A DNA stretch of 64,000 bases from Ziziphus jujuba (lineage: Eukaryota > Streptophyta > Magnoliopsida > Rosales > Rhamnaceae), in contig NC_083382.1 of the NCBI RefSeq assembly GCF_031755915.1, positions 6,324,001-6,388,000 on the forward strand, written 5' to 3'. Positions 41,851-53,559 of the stretch are shown here, in pieces. A program made the translations under genes and the position numbers. The first letter of the stretch is position 1. Each line of letters begins with the position of its first letter. The notes under the pieces were generated by a model, which did not search any database, was not told where the DNA came from, and saw only the letters and a program-made list of their open reading frames with translations.

Positions 41851-42816
41851 GAGATGCTCAACCAGTTGAGCTAACTCTCTTCGTCAATTTGAATTTACTG
41901 TTTACTAAAAGAAAAAATAACATGGGGGTTCATGTTTTAAAAAATTAAAAATTTTGCTTTAAATAAATTTTTTTTTTACTAAAGATATAATAGTAATAAT
42001 AATATAAATTTATCAGAAAATGAAAAAAAATATATACCAAATAAATAAAAATATTCTTTTAAAAATAAATAATTCATATAATAAACAATTTTTTATTTTA
42101 AAAATGGTGAATATTAATTAGAATTAGAATGTACAAGCAGCCAATGGGTTTTGATCGTTAATATTATTTATATTATCTATATTCATTTAAAATTTTTAAT
42201 TTTTTTATGTGAAAAATTATATACTTTTAATATAAAATATATAATTTTTATAATTTTATGAACATCTCTATTAATATTTTCATAAAATTATAGTTTTGAT
42301 ATTTCCCATCATAATTATATTTTTATAACTTGTTTCACGCACACTTTCCCAAATACGGTCAACTAAGAAGCAACTTTTTTTTTTTTTTTTTTGTTTTTGG
42401 GTGGAAACAAACAAGAAGCAACGTTACTGGTGCTTTTTGGAAGATTTTTTTCAACCATTGGATGAAAGCTAATAACATCCAACGGTTACAAGAATAAGAT
42501 ACGTAAAACCGGTCACTTGCATAACCGGTTACTTTTCTTTCACCACTAACTTTGTCACCTTTATCACCTCTTAGTCTCACAATGCATTTTTTTAATTTCA
42601 TAAACCAAATTAAAACCTTTTAATTTTCAATGGCAAGTACTAACTAACTCAGATTAATATTGATGGTTATATTAATTATTTTTAATAAAAAATACTTCCA
42701 AATAACAATAGTCAAATGACATTATAATTTTAATATTTCGATAAAAATTAATAGAGATGATTGAAATTTTCTTTTTCTTTTTTTAAATATCATTCCATTA
42801 TTTTTTTTATGATTCC

Positions 42817-42847
<31 letters not shown>

Positions 42848-43650
42848 CTATCTAGTTATATTAATTGTTATTTATTAAAAATTAATATTTTTATTCATAA
42901 AAATAATTGAATTACATTATAGAAATCTTAATTCAATTTTCTATTCTTACATAAGCTTTTTAAACTAAAAATTTAAAAATTGTACAATATAATTATCTTC
43001 TTTTAAATACGCGGACAATTTTTCGCATAGTTACTAACCATTCAATAATTTTCAACCAAAATAGCTGGCCTTAGTGCTGGTATAAAACACAGCAACATTG
43101 CTGGTAGTTTTTCAATCGTTAGATGCGAGATCTTTAATATCCAACAGTGAAGAGAGAAAATACAGATTACCTTCTTAATTAGTTACTTTTTTTTTTTTTT
43201 GAACAAATAACTTATTTAACAAATTATCCAAAAACCTCTCATTCCCTATAAATAAAAGAGTCTTTTAGTAAAATGTCCACAACTTTGAGGGTTGTGATCA
43301 AATTTATCCACGATTTTTCATAAATATGAAAAGTATTCAAGAGTTTGTTTGAGAGGGCAAAATTACCCTTAAATATCAAAACGCAATCCTTCATAACTTT
43401 TCTCCATAATTCTTCCTTTTTATTGTTTTCGTCTTCGTTTATTGTTTTTCCTTCCCGCAGCAAGAATTTTTAAAACCTTAACACAAGTTCGAATGACGCT
43501 AATCGTCTTTGTCATTGATTCAAAGCTCAAGCTTACTTTTAGTTTTCATATTTATTTTAAAATAGCTAATTACAAAATATTTGTTAACTAATCTTAAGTA
43601 TTGTGTGTAATTTTGAAAATTAGAATAATTATTTATTTTAATTTTTAACG

Positions 43651-43683
<33 letters not shown>

Positions 43684-43980
43684 TATCCTTCCTATTTCTC
43701 ACCAACAAATAACAATGATATTTTTGAATTTAACATAATTTTATAAATTAAAACATTGTACACAATTTTAAAATGTTATATAACTGAGAATGTTAATTAA
43801 GATCTTATTAAGTTTTGATAGCTAGGATCAGCTAAAAAGAAAAAATGATGAGGCGCAATTAATTATTATTTTAAAATTAAAATATTAATTTAATATAATT
43901 AAAATGTTAATTAAATGCCAATTTTTCGTTTTTTAAAACAACACAGATAAATTGTCTTGTTTATTTATCAGAGATAGATC
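41851..43980. other. AT-rich intergenic region with a diverged duplication
   Basis: No gene. Two related ~150-bp segments (about 42410-42570 and 43085-43250) share AGCAAC(G/A)TT(A/G)CTGGT, a TTTTTCAA...TT(G/A)GATG core, ATCCAAC(G/A)GT and a T-run, suggesting a small repeat element. AT microsatellites lie at about 42816-42843 and 43653-43680. Confidence 0.5.
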
Positions 43981-43984
43981 TGTA

Positions 43985-44175
43985 TAGTAACTGGATCAGG
44001 AAAGCTTCCATGGGAATGGAAAGAATGTTTATTAATTCATTGTTCAACAACAAATAATTTGGTAGAGCAACCCAGCTGATCAAGTTAATGTTCATTTACT
44101 AGAAATTGTACAAGTTCGTCATTTACACAAATAGGCTCCCATAGTAATTGGTTTGACCAGATAGCTGCTTGACAG
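43985..44175 (-). repeat. Relic of the TNL 5'-flank repeat
   Basis: GGAAAGCTTCCATGGGAATGGAAAGAATG...TTAATTCATTGTTCAACAA...AGAGCAACCCAGCTGATC, followed by AGAAATTGTAC, aligns with 8046-8170 upstream of TNL-A. It suggests that a TNL 5' end once lay here. Confidence 0.6.
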
Positions 44176-44775
44176 GTTTGACTAGCTTTATGCCTCTTTT
44201 TTTTTGGATTTTTTTTTTTTTTTTTTTGGTTGTTTCATTGACTAACTTTATCTTACGCCTTGTGTGGAAACCTTTCATTCAAAAAGAAAAATAAAAATAA
44301 ATAAATGAAAAGAAGAAAAAATAAAGCTTGTTTATTCGATTACTGCCACAATATACTCTTTTCGTAAAAGAGGAAAACAGCTCTAGAAGGTAAGGCTAAT
44401 TGAAAAGTATAATATCCTTTTTGAAAAAAATTTCATTTATTCCGGTTTGAAAAAAATTTTGAAATAATTTGTTTTATGAGAATTAGTTTTATGGAATTCC
44501 TTTTCTTGTCCTAATATAATTCCTAACACATTTTTAACATCTTTCTTTAAACATTGTTTGTTCATATTGAAAACGCAAGGAGTAGTGTGAGTTATTAAAA
44601 TGCCCTTATATTTGTAGCAATAATATTATGAATTTAAGTTTTTATTTTTTTTAAATTATACAATTCCATGCAACTATAATAAGTTATTATCTTTTTAAAA
44701 AGCTATATTAGATTAAATAATACTTTTATTATTAAAATTTAATTGTGAACCATAAATGTTACTCCTCATAAAATA

Positions 44776-44979
44776 CATGTCAGAAAAAATAAAAGAAAAG
44801 AAAATCATTCCTTCAAATAATACGATGCCAAGAATACAAATATTAAAATGAAGTAAAAATTGCAAAATTATAGGTACCATGTCAGAAAAAAGAAAAGAAA
44901 AGAAAATCATTCCTTCAAATAATACAATGCCAAGAATACAAATATTAAAATGAAGTAAAAATTGCAAAATTATAGGTAC
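44776..44979. repeat. Tandem duplication, 2 x 102 bp
   Basis: CATGTCAGAAAAA...GGTACC occurs at 44776 and again at 44878 with only a few differences; both copies carry TCATTCCTTCAAATAATAC and AAATGAAGTAAAAATTGC. Confidence 0.93.
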
Positions 44980-45424
44980 CCAAGAGTAAATCATTTTTCT
45001 TCAAAAAAAAAAGAGAGTAAATCATTAAAGCATGTTCAAAAGAATAACAAGGAAATAGAAGAAAATATTAAACAAACAAATAATTAAATTAATCTGTTTC
45101 AAAATTGAGGGCAAAATTTCTTTAATGGAAGATGTAAAATCAATTTTCCAAGGAATTTAGAATAAACATTATCTTTTTTTTTTTTTTTTTTTTTGGGAAG
45201 AGCCATCACCCTGCATTCCTAAGTTATGAGAATTGGACTCCCAACAGACACACAATTTCATACCCTTGAAAATCATATATAAACACAAAAAGTTATCTTT
45301 TCAAGGAAAATTTCCCACGAGAAGTTAAATAAATTTTTTCTAATTTATCTTTCTCTTTTATATAGTTAGTCCTAATAATCTTATTTTTGTTTTTTGTATT
45401 TAATTTAATCTATTTGACGGAAAG

Positions 45425-45428
<4 letters not shown>

Positions 45429-45473
<45 letters not shown>
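45429..45473 (+). repeat. Poly(A) run of about 45
   Basis: Uninterrupted A run. No SINE or LINE body could be recognised upstream. Confidence 0.9.
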
Positions 45474-45475
<2 letters not shown>

Positions 45476-45987
45476 ACTTTGAACTCTTCTTCTATATAGG
45501 ATCCCACATTCCTTGGCGGTCAGTCGGTTAAGGCTCTGTTTGCAGCACATGGTTAGAGTAGTGGTTGAGTAGTTTTGTGAATATTTAGGCTGGCAATTTT
45601 TCTTTTCTTTCTTTTATTATTATTATTTTTTTTATCTAAGTCGGTAGATAAGATTTGTGGGTCATGAACCTATGGACTATGGTATGCTTCCTGATTGAAC
45701 ATTAGCCTACACAACTTGCAATATTTATAATATCACCCCTGTAGTTTTGATGAAACATTCTACTGCATCCCAACATAGATATAGTAGCATGGTATATGGA
45801 TAATGTATGTATAGTCATGGTATTACAGTAGAGAAGCTACATGAACATTTGCAGAGATTACTCAAGTGATAAAGAAAGGGTTAAACCTACAAAAGTGATT
45901 CATTAGCCAGCCAAGTAAAAGTATGGCATGCCACTGCTAGCATGTAAAATCGTGCTTCTTCTGTAATGTTATGCTATGCTTCTAGAT

Positions 45988-45995
45988 GATAGCAA
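45988..45995. repeat. 8-bp target-site duplication GATAGCAA, left copy
   Basis: GATAGCAA directly before the hAT element; repeated at 46703-46710. The unoccupied paralogue at about 16371-16378 has a single GATAGCAA. Confidence 0.9.
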
Positions 45996-46702
45996 CAGGA
46001 ACAGGATCGGCCCTGACCATGGCCCTGGTCTGCAATGATACAAGGACCTATTTTGGTTAGGATCCTCAGTTTTCAAAATATATATTTTAAATATTTTTTT
46101 AATTTTGTTTAAATATTTAATATAGTTTGAAACATTGAAATATTAATTGTTTTAGGAAAAATGCTAATACGAAATGGATCCTTTTTCTTTCTTTTTTTAT
46201 TCTTATTAATTAGTTATTAATACCTTAAATGTTGTTGTAATTTCCTTTAAATGTTGTTGTAATTTTTTCCCCAAAAAAAAAAAATACAACCATAATTATC
46301 TTTTTTTTTTTTACCTCCAATAAAACTATCGTTTTGTGTGATTTACCTTTATATTTCTTGGATATATATTACAATACTAATTGTTTTAATAAAAATACTA
46401 GAGGGGCCCTTTTTTTTTTTTTTTTTTTGTTGTTCTTAGTAATTGGCCATTAATACCTTTAAATAATATTGTATTTTTCCAAAACAAAATACAACCATAA
46501 TTGTCTTTTTTTTTTTTTTTTTGTCCCTCTTTCCAATGAAGCTATAATTTTGTGTGATTAACTTTTATATTCCTTGGATATATACAAAAATCTATTTCAT
46601 AAAAATTACTCTGTTCGTTAGTTGTATTTAATTTATTTTAAATATTGATAAAAAGCTAAACTATAAATTTGATCTACCCCCAAAATTTCAGGGCCGGTCC
46701 TG
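45996..46702. mobile_element. Non-autonomous hAT-like element (707 bp)
   Basis: The ends carry inverted repeats: AGGATCGGCCCTGA at 46003-46016 faces AGGACCGGCCCTGA (reverse complement of 46688-46701). The outermost bases are CAGG...CCTG. An 8-bp duplication GATAGCAA flanks it, as expected for hAT transposons. No transposase frame is present. Inside, a ~230-bp segment with T-runs, AATACAACCATAAT(T/G)... and TTTGTGTGATT is duplicated (about 46150-46380 and 46385-46590). Confidence 0.9.
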
Positions 46703-46710
46703 GATAGCAA
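46703..46710. repeat. 8-bp target-site duplication GATAGCAA, right copy
   Basis: Exact match to 45988-45995. Confidence 0.9.
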
Positions 46711-47270
46711 GCATTTGGAAGGTAAAAATATTGTTCCCTGGGACATTCATATATAAAAGTCTGCTAACTAGTTAGTCATCCATTCAATGAACTTGGATTT
46801 CGAACACGATATTGTCTTGTTTTCAATTGATTCTATAATTATTATTAGTAAAACCTCTGTTTCTTATACCAAGAGAGTTCTACATTTTTTAAAGTGCTTT
46901 CCTATTTTAACGGGAAGGCCAAAGAGAACAATCTACTGTGCTCAGCTTTCACACATGCAGGTGCCTATGCTATATTGTTGTGATGGATCTGTTAGATATA
47001 TCTTCGAACTAATAGTTTTCTTTGTGGTGAAGAAAAAAGGCAGCTCTGTTAATATGCAACAAGTTCTATACCACTTAAAGAGCTTGAACCCCGGCTTTGC
47101 GACTACATTGCTCGTCGTTTGTAAGAAAAACATACTTCTTTATGGTCATAACTTATCAGTATTCATGCAAGGTCACAGTGATTTAACTTGTACTCAGAAA
47201 AATTGATAAGATCGCAGTGTAAATTCTCTTGTAGGTTATTTTTACGTTGTACATATCCAATACTTACGTG

Positions 47271-48013
47271 TAGGCATTTGTCTTAGTTTCTTCACTGTGC
47301 ATTTTTGAAAAGATAAATTAGGTACAAATAAAACCTTTAATAATTTCATCATATCTAATTCGACTGCTTCACCTAACACAGCATCAGGGAATTGATTCTG
47401 ACAGGGCAAATGGTGCATCTCGCAAGCAGTTCATCGAGTCTAATTTTCCTTTGAACGAGGCTTACCATTATTTATCATATTAAAAATGTTCGTCAGGTAC
47501 GTTTATAATGTTTTATGTTTTACATTATGTTTTCTATATAGCGCATTAGTTTTCATTCACCATTTAATTAATGGCTTCATCTTTACTTCTAAGGTATCTT
47601 ATGATCCCTTTGATCTCCTAATGTTAAAGATTATATTCAAAAAAAAAAAAAGAAAAAGTAAAAAGAAAGTTGTACAATCTTTCTTGGAGACTTGTGATAC
47701 AAGTAATAACATGACTTGGACACACCCTCAGATAAAGGAAAAAAAGATATAATACAGAATAGACATTATCATATAAGTGTTCATGCAATCAATGCACTCG
47801 TTTTTGTGATGTTAGGTAAATATCATGCATCAATATATTTGCAGACTTATATTTTCCTTTATTTTTCCTCTAGTCATCTAGTTGAATTCTCTTAAATGGT
47901 TTCATTGTGTATGGACGATATCCTACATTTGCTGGCAGAATACAAACGGCTCCTACTAGACTAAAAGGAAAGAGATGGAATGTTACGAACTAATTGGAAG
48001 ATCCTGTAGACTT
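47271..48013. other. Intergenic stretch, nothing recognised
   Basis: AT-rich, with an A-run at about 47639-47652. No gene or assigned repeat. Confidence 0.5.
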
Positions 48014-48417
48014 GTACGTGTTAGAGTCGGTGACTTGATTGTTAACCTGACCCGAAAAGCTCGCTGTGCGACCCCGTTTGATGAAATTTATTTTGAGAGA
48101 AAAAATGGGGCTTTGTGGTGGTAGCGGAGGTTGAGGGCCAATAGACCCGAGATCGTAGCCCACCCTTTCCAATTTTTAGTTTATTCCGTCCGTACAATAT
48201 ATATATATATATATTTTCGGGTTTTTTTTTTTGTTGTATTATTTTTTGAGAGTTTTAGTAGCTCTATTTTGCTCACCTTTTGTATTAATCTTTATTAATA
48301 AAAGTTTGCCTTTCTTTGCTCATGGTTTTTTCCCATCAAGGATTTTCCACGTAAATCTATATGTTCTATTTTATTCTTCTATTGCTATTGTTTTATTCTA
48401 TTTTTCATAACAGTACG
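48014..48417 (+). mobile_element. Copia solo LTR (48019-48412) with TSD GTACG
   Basis: The LTR is 394 bp (48019-48412), TGTTAGAG...CATAACA, and GTACG lies at 48014-48018 and 48413-48417. It is the same family as the LTR at 1333-1771 (shared GAGGGCC(A/G)ATAG, TTCCGTCCGTACAATATATA and TTTTCCACGTAAATCTATATGTTCTATT blocks) but in the other orientation. No internal sequence remains, so the copy here is a solo LTR. Confidence 0.93.
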
Positions 48418-48648
48418 TATGTTCAATTCATAATTATATATCAACTGTCTTCCTTAAGTTCTTGGATTTTTGCCTCTGTTTTGGGATTTCTTTCTTACCT
48501 CATTACTGCTTTTAGAGACTGTTGTAGATATATAAATGTATAATTTAATGATATCATAACGCGTACAGATTTGATAAGTACATTAAGCTAGTACAACACA
48601 GAAAAATGTGAGGTGTAGATTCTGTGGAGTATTCAGTAAATCCCTTCT

Positions 48649-49060
48649 TCACCTCATTCTATCCAAGTTTTCTACATCCCCATATCGTAAAGGTTGCTGG
48701 TATACCAAACGAAACACCACATCCATATCTAGGGTATTAAAAATAAACTCAATTTGACAGCAATTATTCTGCAACTTTGTATGGAAGTATATACCATGAG
48801 GCAAATAAAATAGCCAAAGTTGATAACTGCTACTATAGAATAACTCAGGATCCTTGACAAGTCGAAATCCCAAGTCTTGACTACATAGACAATCCAATTC
48901 GTGTGTGAACAAAGAGAAAGTGAAACCCATCCATTTACTGTTGCTTCAATTTGGATCTAGTTCCTAAGCTTATTGACCGAAAACTGTGATGAGTGAACCA
49001 GGCTGGAATTTCAATTCTAGGAAGAACAATTATCAAGTCATTTGCTTGGACTAGAGGATT
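48649..49060 (-). pseudogene. TNL-D C-JID exon, broken
   Basis: At the start (49060) the sequence encodes NPLVQANDLIIVLPRIEIPA and WFTHHSF, as in TNL-B and TNL-E. A stop follows within SKLKQQ*, and then 48649-48930 encodes MGFTFSLFTHELDCL, QLWLFYLPHGIYF and VFRLVYQQ. The splice acceptor upstream reads TTACCG where the paralogues have TTACAG (49062-49061), so the essential AG is lost. Only the 3' end of this gene survives. Confidence 0.85.
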
Positions 49061-49251
49061 CGGTAAAGTGTAAACATATTTAAGAAGAAGGTTCTATCTG
49101 GTTGTTTTGTGCCTGCCTCTTCTCGCAATTGTAATATTGTGGACACAACTCATCCACTTGACCACAGGACTAAGTAGGTTGGGCTAAGAAGAAGGTTCTA
49201 TCATGTTTAATAATATTAAGCATTAAATACAAAGACTAGAGGTAAAGAGAC

Positions 49252-49345
49252 CTGAAGGCATCTTTGAAATGTATATTTTTCAGTGATGCAATTGCTGTCC
49301 TTTTGCTAGCTTGCTACTTACCAAATGGTTATGGCAATTGGGTAT
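49252..49345 (-). pseudogene. TNL-D last LRR-exon fragment
   Basis: SKRTAIASLKNIHFKDAF ends at a donor (CTTCAG|GTCTC, 49252/49251). The same RxxFASLKRYFQ segment ends exon 4 in TNL-B (15537) and TNL-E (54216). Similarity fades before about 49345, and no earlier exon of TNL-D is found before the Copia insertion at 49554. Confidence 0.7.
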
Positions 49346-49553
49346 GTGGAGCATACCACTGGACAAGAAATTTTCTCTCACAATCTTATTCTCTATGTCT
49401 GATCAGTTGAATGAAATCTGCCCTAGCCACCAAAAGAAAACACACACACAATAAAAATAAAAAATAAAAGATAAAAAATAAAAAAAAGAAGAAGAAGAAA
49501 AGAAAATGATAATAAAAAAGGAAAGAAGAAAAACAGGGCAACTCACACCGATG

Positions 49554-50555
49554 TGATGAAATTTGGTCTAGGTTTATGTTGTTGTACCCTAGAGCACAAT
49601 CATTCAAGGTGTTAGTCAAGAATGATTGTTGTTGGTTCTTGGTTCTTGATTTTGTTTTTTTGGGTTTTTTAAGGTTTTGTTTCTAGTTTTTAATGGAGGT
49701 TTGGGGCTCTTGATAAGGTTATTAGCTTTTGGGAAGAAGAAGAAAACAAATGTAGTAGTTGAGAGAGAGAGTGAGAGAGATAGACCCAAAAATGTTGTTT
49801 TTCAAAATTTGTTTTTTGAATATTTTCTTCCTCAACGTTTTCATTATAATTTTCATACTTTTAAATACATAAAAAAGACAATAAGACATGCTGCCATATT
49901 GAGCAATAAATACAAAAGCATTAAAAGTAACCAACCAAGCCAAACTACCTCAACTAACTCTAATCCATGTGCTGGGCATGCAAGAAACCTTCTTTAATGG
50001 GCAGTTCAGCTTGTCTAAGTCATTTGAATTTGAAAAACAGCTCCATTTGACTTGAAAATTGGAGGGAAATCTTTTTGAATATTAAAATTTGTTCTAGCCA
50101 AAAATCAGATAAAATAAAGTCCATTTACACATTCAAAAATAATCAAACCCGAGGCAGTTTTGTCCCAATTTCTGGGCAACAAAACTGCACAAGGGTCAGA
50201 TTGTTTAGGGCTTAACTCAGCCTTCCCAGCTCCAAATTGGGCCATTATTTTTGCTGCTTCTTCCTCTGCGTTTCTAGTTTATTATATCCAAAATTTAGAT
50301 CCAAATCCTAAACCTTCTTCAAACGGCATCCAAGGAAGTGGACTTATATTGCTGGAAATGCAATTCCAGCAACTAGACAAAAAGCCCCTAAGCTTAGTTA
50401 ATGAGCTTAGGGCATTACAAAAAGGATATTGTTCTTAAACATTACAAGATAAAATAAAAATGCATAAACATAAATAATATTTGGTCTTTGATGTTGCAAA
50501 ATAAAGAGTGCAAGTGTAACCGAACTACCTTGCACATTGTGGCAAGATCACCACA
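49554..50555 (-). repeat. 3' LTR of deleted Copia
   Basis: 1002 bp; on the minus strand it begins TGTGGTGATC. Near copy of 52476-53484. Confidence 0.9.
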
Positions 50556-52270
50556 TTGTCCATGAACTTCTCAAGCACTTGTGACTTGTTTGTTAGAAAA
50601 TATATCCAATACATCCTTGAGTAGTCATCAATGAAGGTTAGGAAGTACTTACAACCTCCAATTGATGACAAACTCATCAATCCACACATATCCGAATGGA
50701 CTAGCTCAAGCTTCTCCTTAGCTCTCCATGAACCGGCTTTAGGGAATGGAAGCCGCGTGGATTTCCCTAGTTGGCATACAGCACATAGGCTTCTCATCTT
50801 CTCAATCTTTGGCATGTCCTTCACAATGGTATTGGTGTTTTTCATGGCACCATAGCTAGAATGCCCAAGCCTTTTATGCCAAAGTTGAGAAATGGACTCC
50901 ACTTTGATTTTTAAGGCTTGTTCATTCTTAACTAGGTCCAATCTATAGCTTTTGTCCTTCAATGGTACCTTAAACAGCTCATTACCACAAGCATCATATA
51001 TAATACATCCATCTTTTGCAAAATTTAAAGCAAAGCCTCTTTCTACTAATTGTGCTACACTAAGCAAGTTTTCACACAAACTAGGAACATATAGCACATC
51101 TTTTATAATTTTGGTACCTTCCTTGGTGTTCAAGCACACATCTCCTTTGCCTTCTACTTGCATGAACCGGCCATCACAAATCGTTACTTTGGTTTTGTAG
51201 TTTCGGTCAAGCTCCATAAAACCATCCTTTTGGAAACTCATGTGGTGTGAGCAACCACTATCCACAAGCCAACCGAGACCACTACTTGTGGCCTTAAGGC
51301 ATGTGGCCACAAATAGGTTCTTGGCTTCTTCATTAACCACATTGGCTTGTTGTCTCATTTGCTTGCACACTTTGGCAATGTGGCCTTTTCCTCCACATCT
51401 TTCACAAGATGCATCCGGCCTTCAAAAACACTTGGATGGTGGATGTCCAAGCTTCTTGCAATGGGAGCAAGGTGGATGCCCTCCTCGGTTTTGATGGCTT
51501 TGTTGTTGTTGTTGTTGATTCCATCCACTTTTGTTGTTGTTTGTGTTGTTGTTGGTTGTAAAATAGGTTTGGTTGGTGTTGTTGCTCTTCCTTCCTTTAT
51601 CCTTCTTTTTGTTGCCGTGGCCACCATAAAATGCACTCTCTATGGTCTCCTCCTTTCTAATGGCTCTCCTTTGTTCGGTTGCTTGAAGAGCATTGATGAG
51701 CTCACTCAAGGTTATTTCACTAATATTTCTAGATTCTTCAAGGGAGGAAATCTTAGCTTCAAACCTTTCGGGTAAGCTCACCAATACTTTCACTACTACC
51801 CTTTGATCGGTCAATTGCTCACCAAGGACCCGAATTTGATTTACCACTTTGAGCATCCTTTCCGTGAAATCCTTGACAAGCTCATTCTCCTTCATCTTCA
51901 AGGTCTCAAACTCTCTTCTTAGGTTTAAAACTTGCATTTGCCGAGTTCTAGTATTTCCATGGAACTCCTCTTGAAGCTTTATCCAAACCTCTCTAGTACT
52001 TGTGCATGAAATTATCCTTGTAAAAATGGAATCACTCATGGAGGAGTGCAAGGCAGTGAGGGCCTTGAACCCCTTGGCAACTTCAGCCTCATGTGCATTT
52101 CTTTGTACTTGGGTTGCATTAGCTCTCAACTCTTCCACTACATAACCTTCTCCAATGACTTCCCATAAACCAAAGGCTTGAAGGTAAGCTTTCATTTTTA
52201 TACTCCAAATGGAATAGTTTTGGCCTTCAAACTTAGGTGGTGTTGGGGTTGCAAAGGATTGTGAGGCCAT
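50525..52270 (-). pseudogene. Copia gag-protease-partial integrase of deleted element
   Basis: The ATG at 52268-52270 starts MASQSFATPTPPKFEGQNYS, then the UBN2 gag (YSIWSIKMKAYLQAFGLWEV, LVSLPERFEAKISSLEE). Two CCHC knuckles follow: CSHCKKLGHPPSKC and CERCGGKGHIAKVC. A TGA at 51422-51424 lies between them in the same frame. Protease has WLVDSGCSHHMSF; integrase shows LWHKRLGHSSYGAM, CAVCQLGKSTRLPF and LVHSDMCGLMSLSS. The frame reaches the LTR just after FLTNKSQVLEKF. RT and RNase H are missing, so it would depend on another element to move. Confidence 0.92.
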
Positions 52271-52475
52271 TTGAAAAAATGGTTTTTGAAAAGTTTTGAA
52301 AAATGGACACAAGAACAAGCTCTCGGGTGGTGGTGTTTTGGTGAGTTTCAACTAGCCTTTTTGGGAGGTTTTGGTTTCGGTTGGAAGGCTTTAGGTGGGG
52401 GATCCTCTTACAAATAAAATGGTCTAGGTTGAAAGCTCACAAGGTCCTAAGAAATTACACTATGCTCTGATACCA

Positions 52476-52680
52476 TGATGGAATTTGGTGTAGGTTTATG
52501 TTGTTGTACCCTAGAGCACAATCATTCAAGGTGTTAGTCAAGAATGATTGTTGTTGGTTCTTGGTTCTTGATTTTTGTTTTTTTTGGGTTTGTTAAGGTT
52601 TTGTTTCTGGTTTTTAATGTAGGTTTGGGGTTTTGAGAAGGTTGTTAGCTTTTGGGAAGAAGAAGAAAACAAATGTAGTA

Positions 52681-52716
<36 letters not shown>

Positions 52717-53484
52717 AAAAATGTTGTTTTTCAAAATCTATTTTTTGAATATTTTCTTCCTCAACGTTTTCATTACAATTTTCATACTTTTAAATACATC
52801 AAAAAGACAATAAGACATGCTGCCATATTGAGCAATAAATACAAAAGCATTAAAAGTAACCAACCAAGCCAAACTACCTCAACTAACTCTAATAAATGTG
52901 CTGGGCATGCAAGAAACCTTCTTTAATGGGCAGTTCAGCTTGTCTGAGGCATTTGAATTTGAAAACCAGCTCCATTTGACTTGAAAATTAGAGGGAAACC
53001 TTTTTGAATATTAAAATGTGTTCTAGACAACAATTAGATAAAACAAAGTCCATTTACATATTCAAAAATAATCAAACCTGAGGTAGTTTTGTCCAGATTT
53101 CTGGGCAACAAAACTGCACAAGGGTCAGATTATTTAGGGCTTAACTCAGCCTTCCCAGCTCCAACTTGGGCCATTCTTTTTGCTGCTGCTTTCTCTACAT
53201 TTCTCGTTTATTATATCCAAAATTCAGATCCAAATCCCAAACCTTCTTCAAACGGTATTCAAAGAAGTGGACTTATGTTGCTGGAAATACAATTCCAGCA
53301 ACTAGACAAAAAGCCCCTAAGCTTAGTTAATGAGCTTAGGGCATTAAAAAAAGGATATTGTTCTTAAACATTACAAGATAAAATAAAAATTCATAAACAT
53401 AAATAATATTTGGTCTTTGATGTTGCAAAATAAAGAGTGCAAGTGTAACCAAACTACCTTGCACATTGTGGCAAGATCACCACA
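52476..53484 (-). repeat. 5' LTR of deleted Copia
   Basis: 1009 bp, inner end TGATGGAATTTGG next to the primer-binding site. It has a (GA)n tract at about 52686-52713. Confidence 0.9.
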
Positions 53485-53559
53485 TTTCAACACCATGCAC
53501 CAAACAAATTAGATTGGAAAAAATAAATAAATAAATAAAAACATGTGAGGTATCCTAGG

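Larger units (their letters stand above)
44176..45950. other. AT-rich intergenic region
   Basis: No gene. Contains T-tracts, the 102-bp tandem duplication at 44776-44979, and a run of about 45 A at 45429-45473, which might be the tail of an unrecognised retroposon. Confidence 0.5.
45950..47270 (-). repeat. TNL 3'-flank module, copy 4, split by a hAT insertion
   Basis: Outside the hAT element (45996-46702), the sequence reproduces the module at 15895-16560: TGCTTCTAGATGATAGCAAG...GGGACATTCATA, AGTAAAACCTCTGTTTCTTATACCAAGAGAGTT, GCCAAAGAGAACAATCTACT and TGTTGTGATGGATCTGTTAGATA. It lies 3' of TNL-D in the same orientation. A 139-codon plus-strand open frame (46787-47206) runs across it, but I take it as chance. 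Confidence 0.7.
49554..53484 (-). mobile_element. Internally deleted Copia element with 1-kb LTRs
   Basis: LTRs at 49554-50555 and 52476-53484 are very similar and both hold a GAGAGA tract. A primer-binding site TGGTATCAGAGC lies at 52464-52475 on the minus strand. The internal region has gag, zinc knuckles, protease and part of integrase, then runs directly into the 3' LTR without RT, RNase H or a polypurine tract. No clear 5-bp TSD is seen (CGATG before, TTTCA after). It lies between TNL-D and TNL-E. Confidence 0.92.

Noticed and set aside
45429..45473. Poly(A) run as the end of a LINE or SINE
   Set aside because: No LINE protein, SINE promoter boxes or flanking duplication could be recognised.
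46787..47206. 139-codon plus-strand frame
   Set aside because: Antisense to a repeated TNL 3'-flank module; the copy at 15895-16340 has stops in the same frame.
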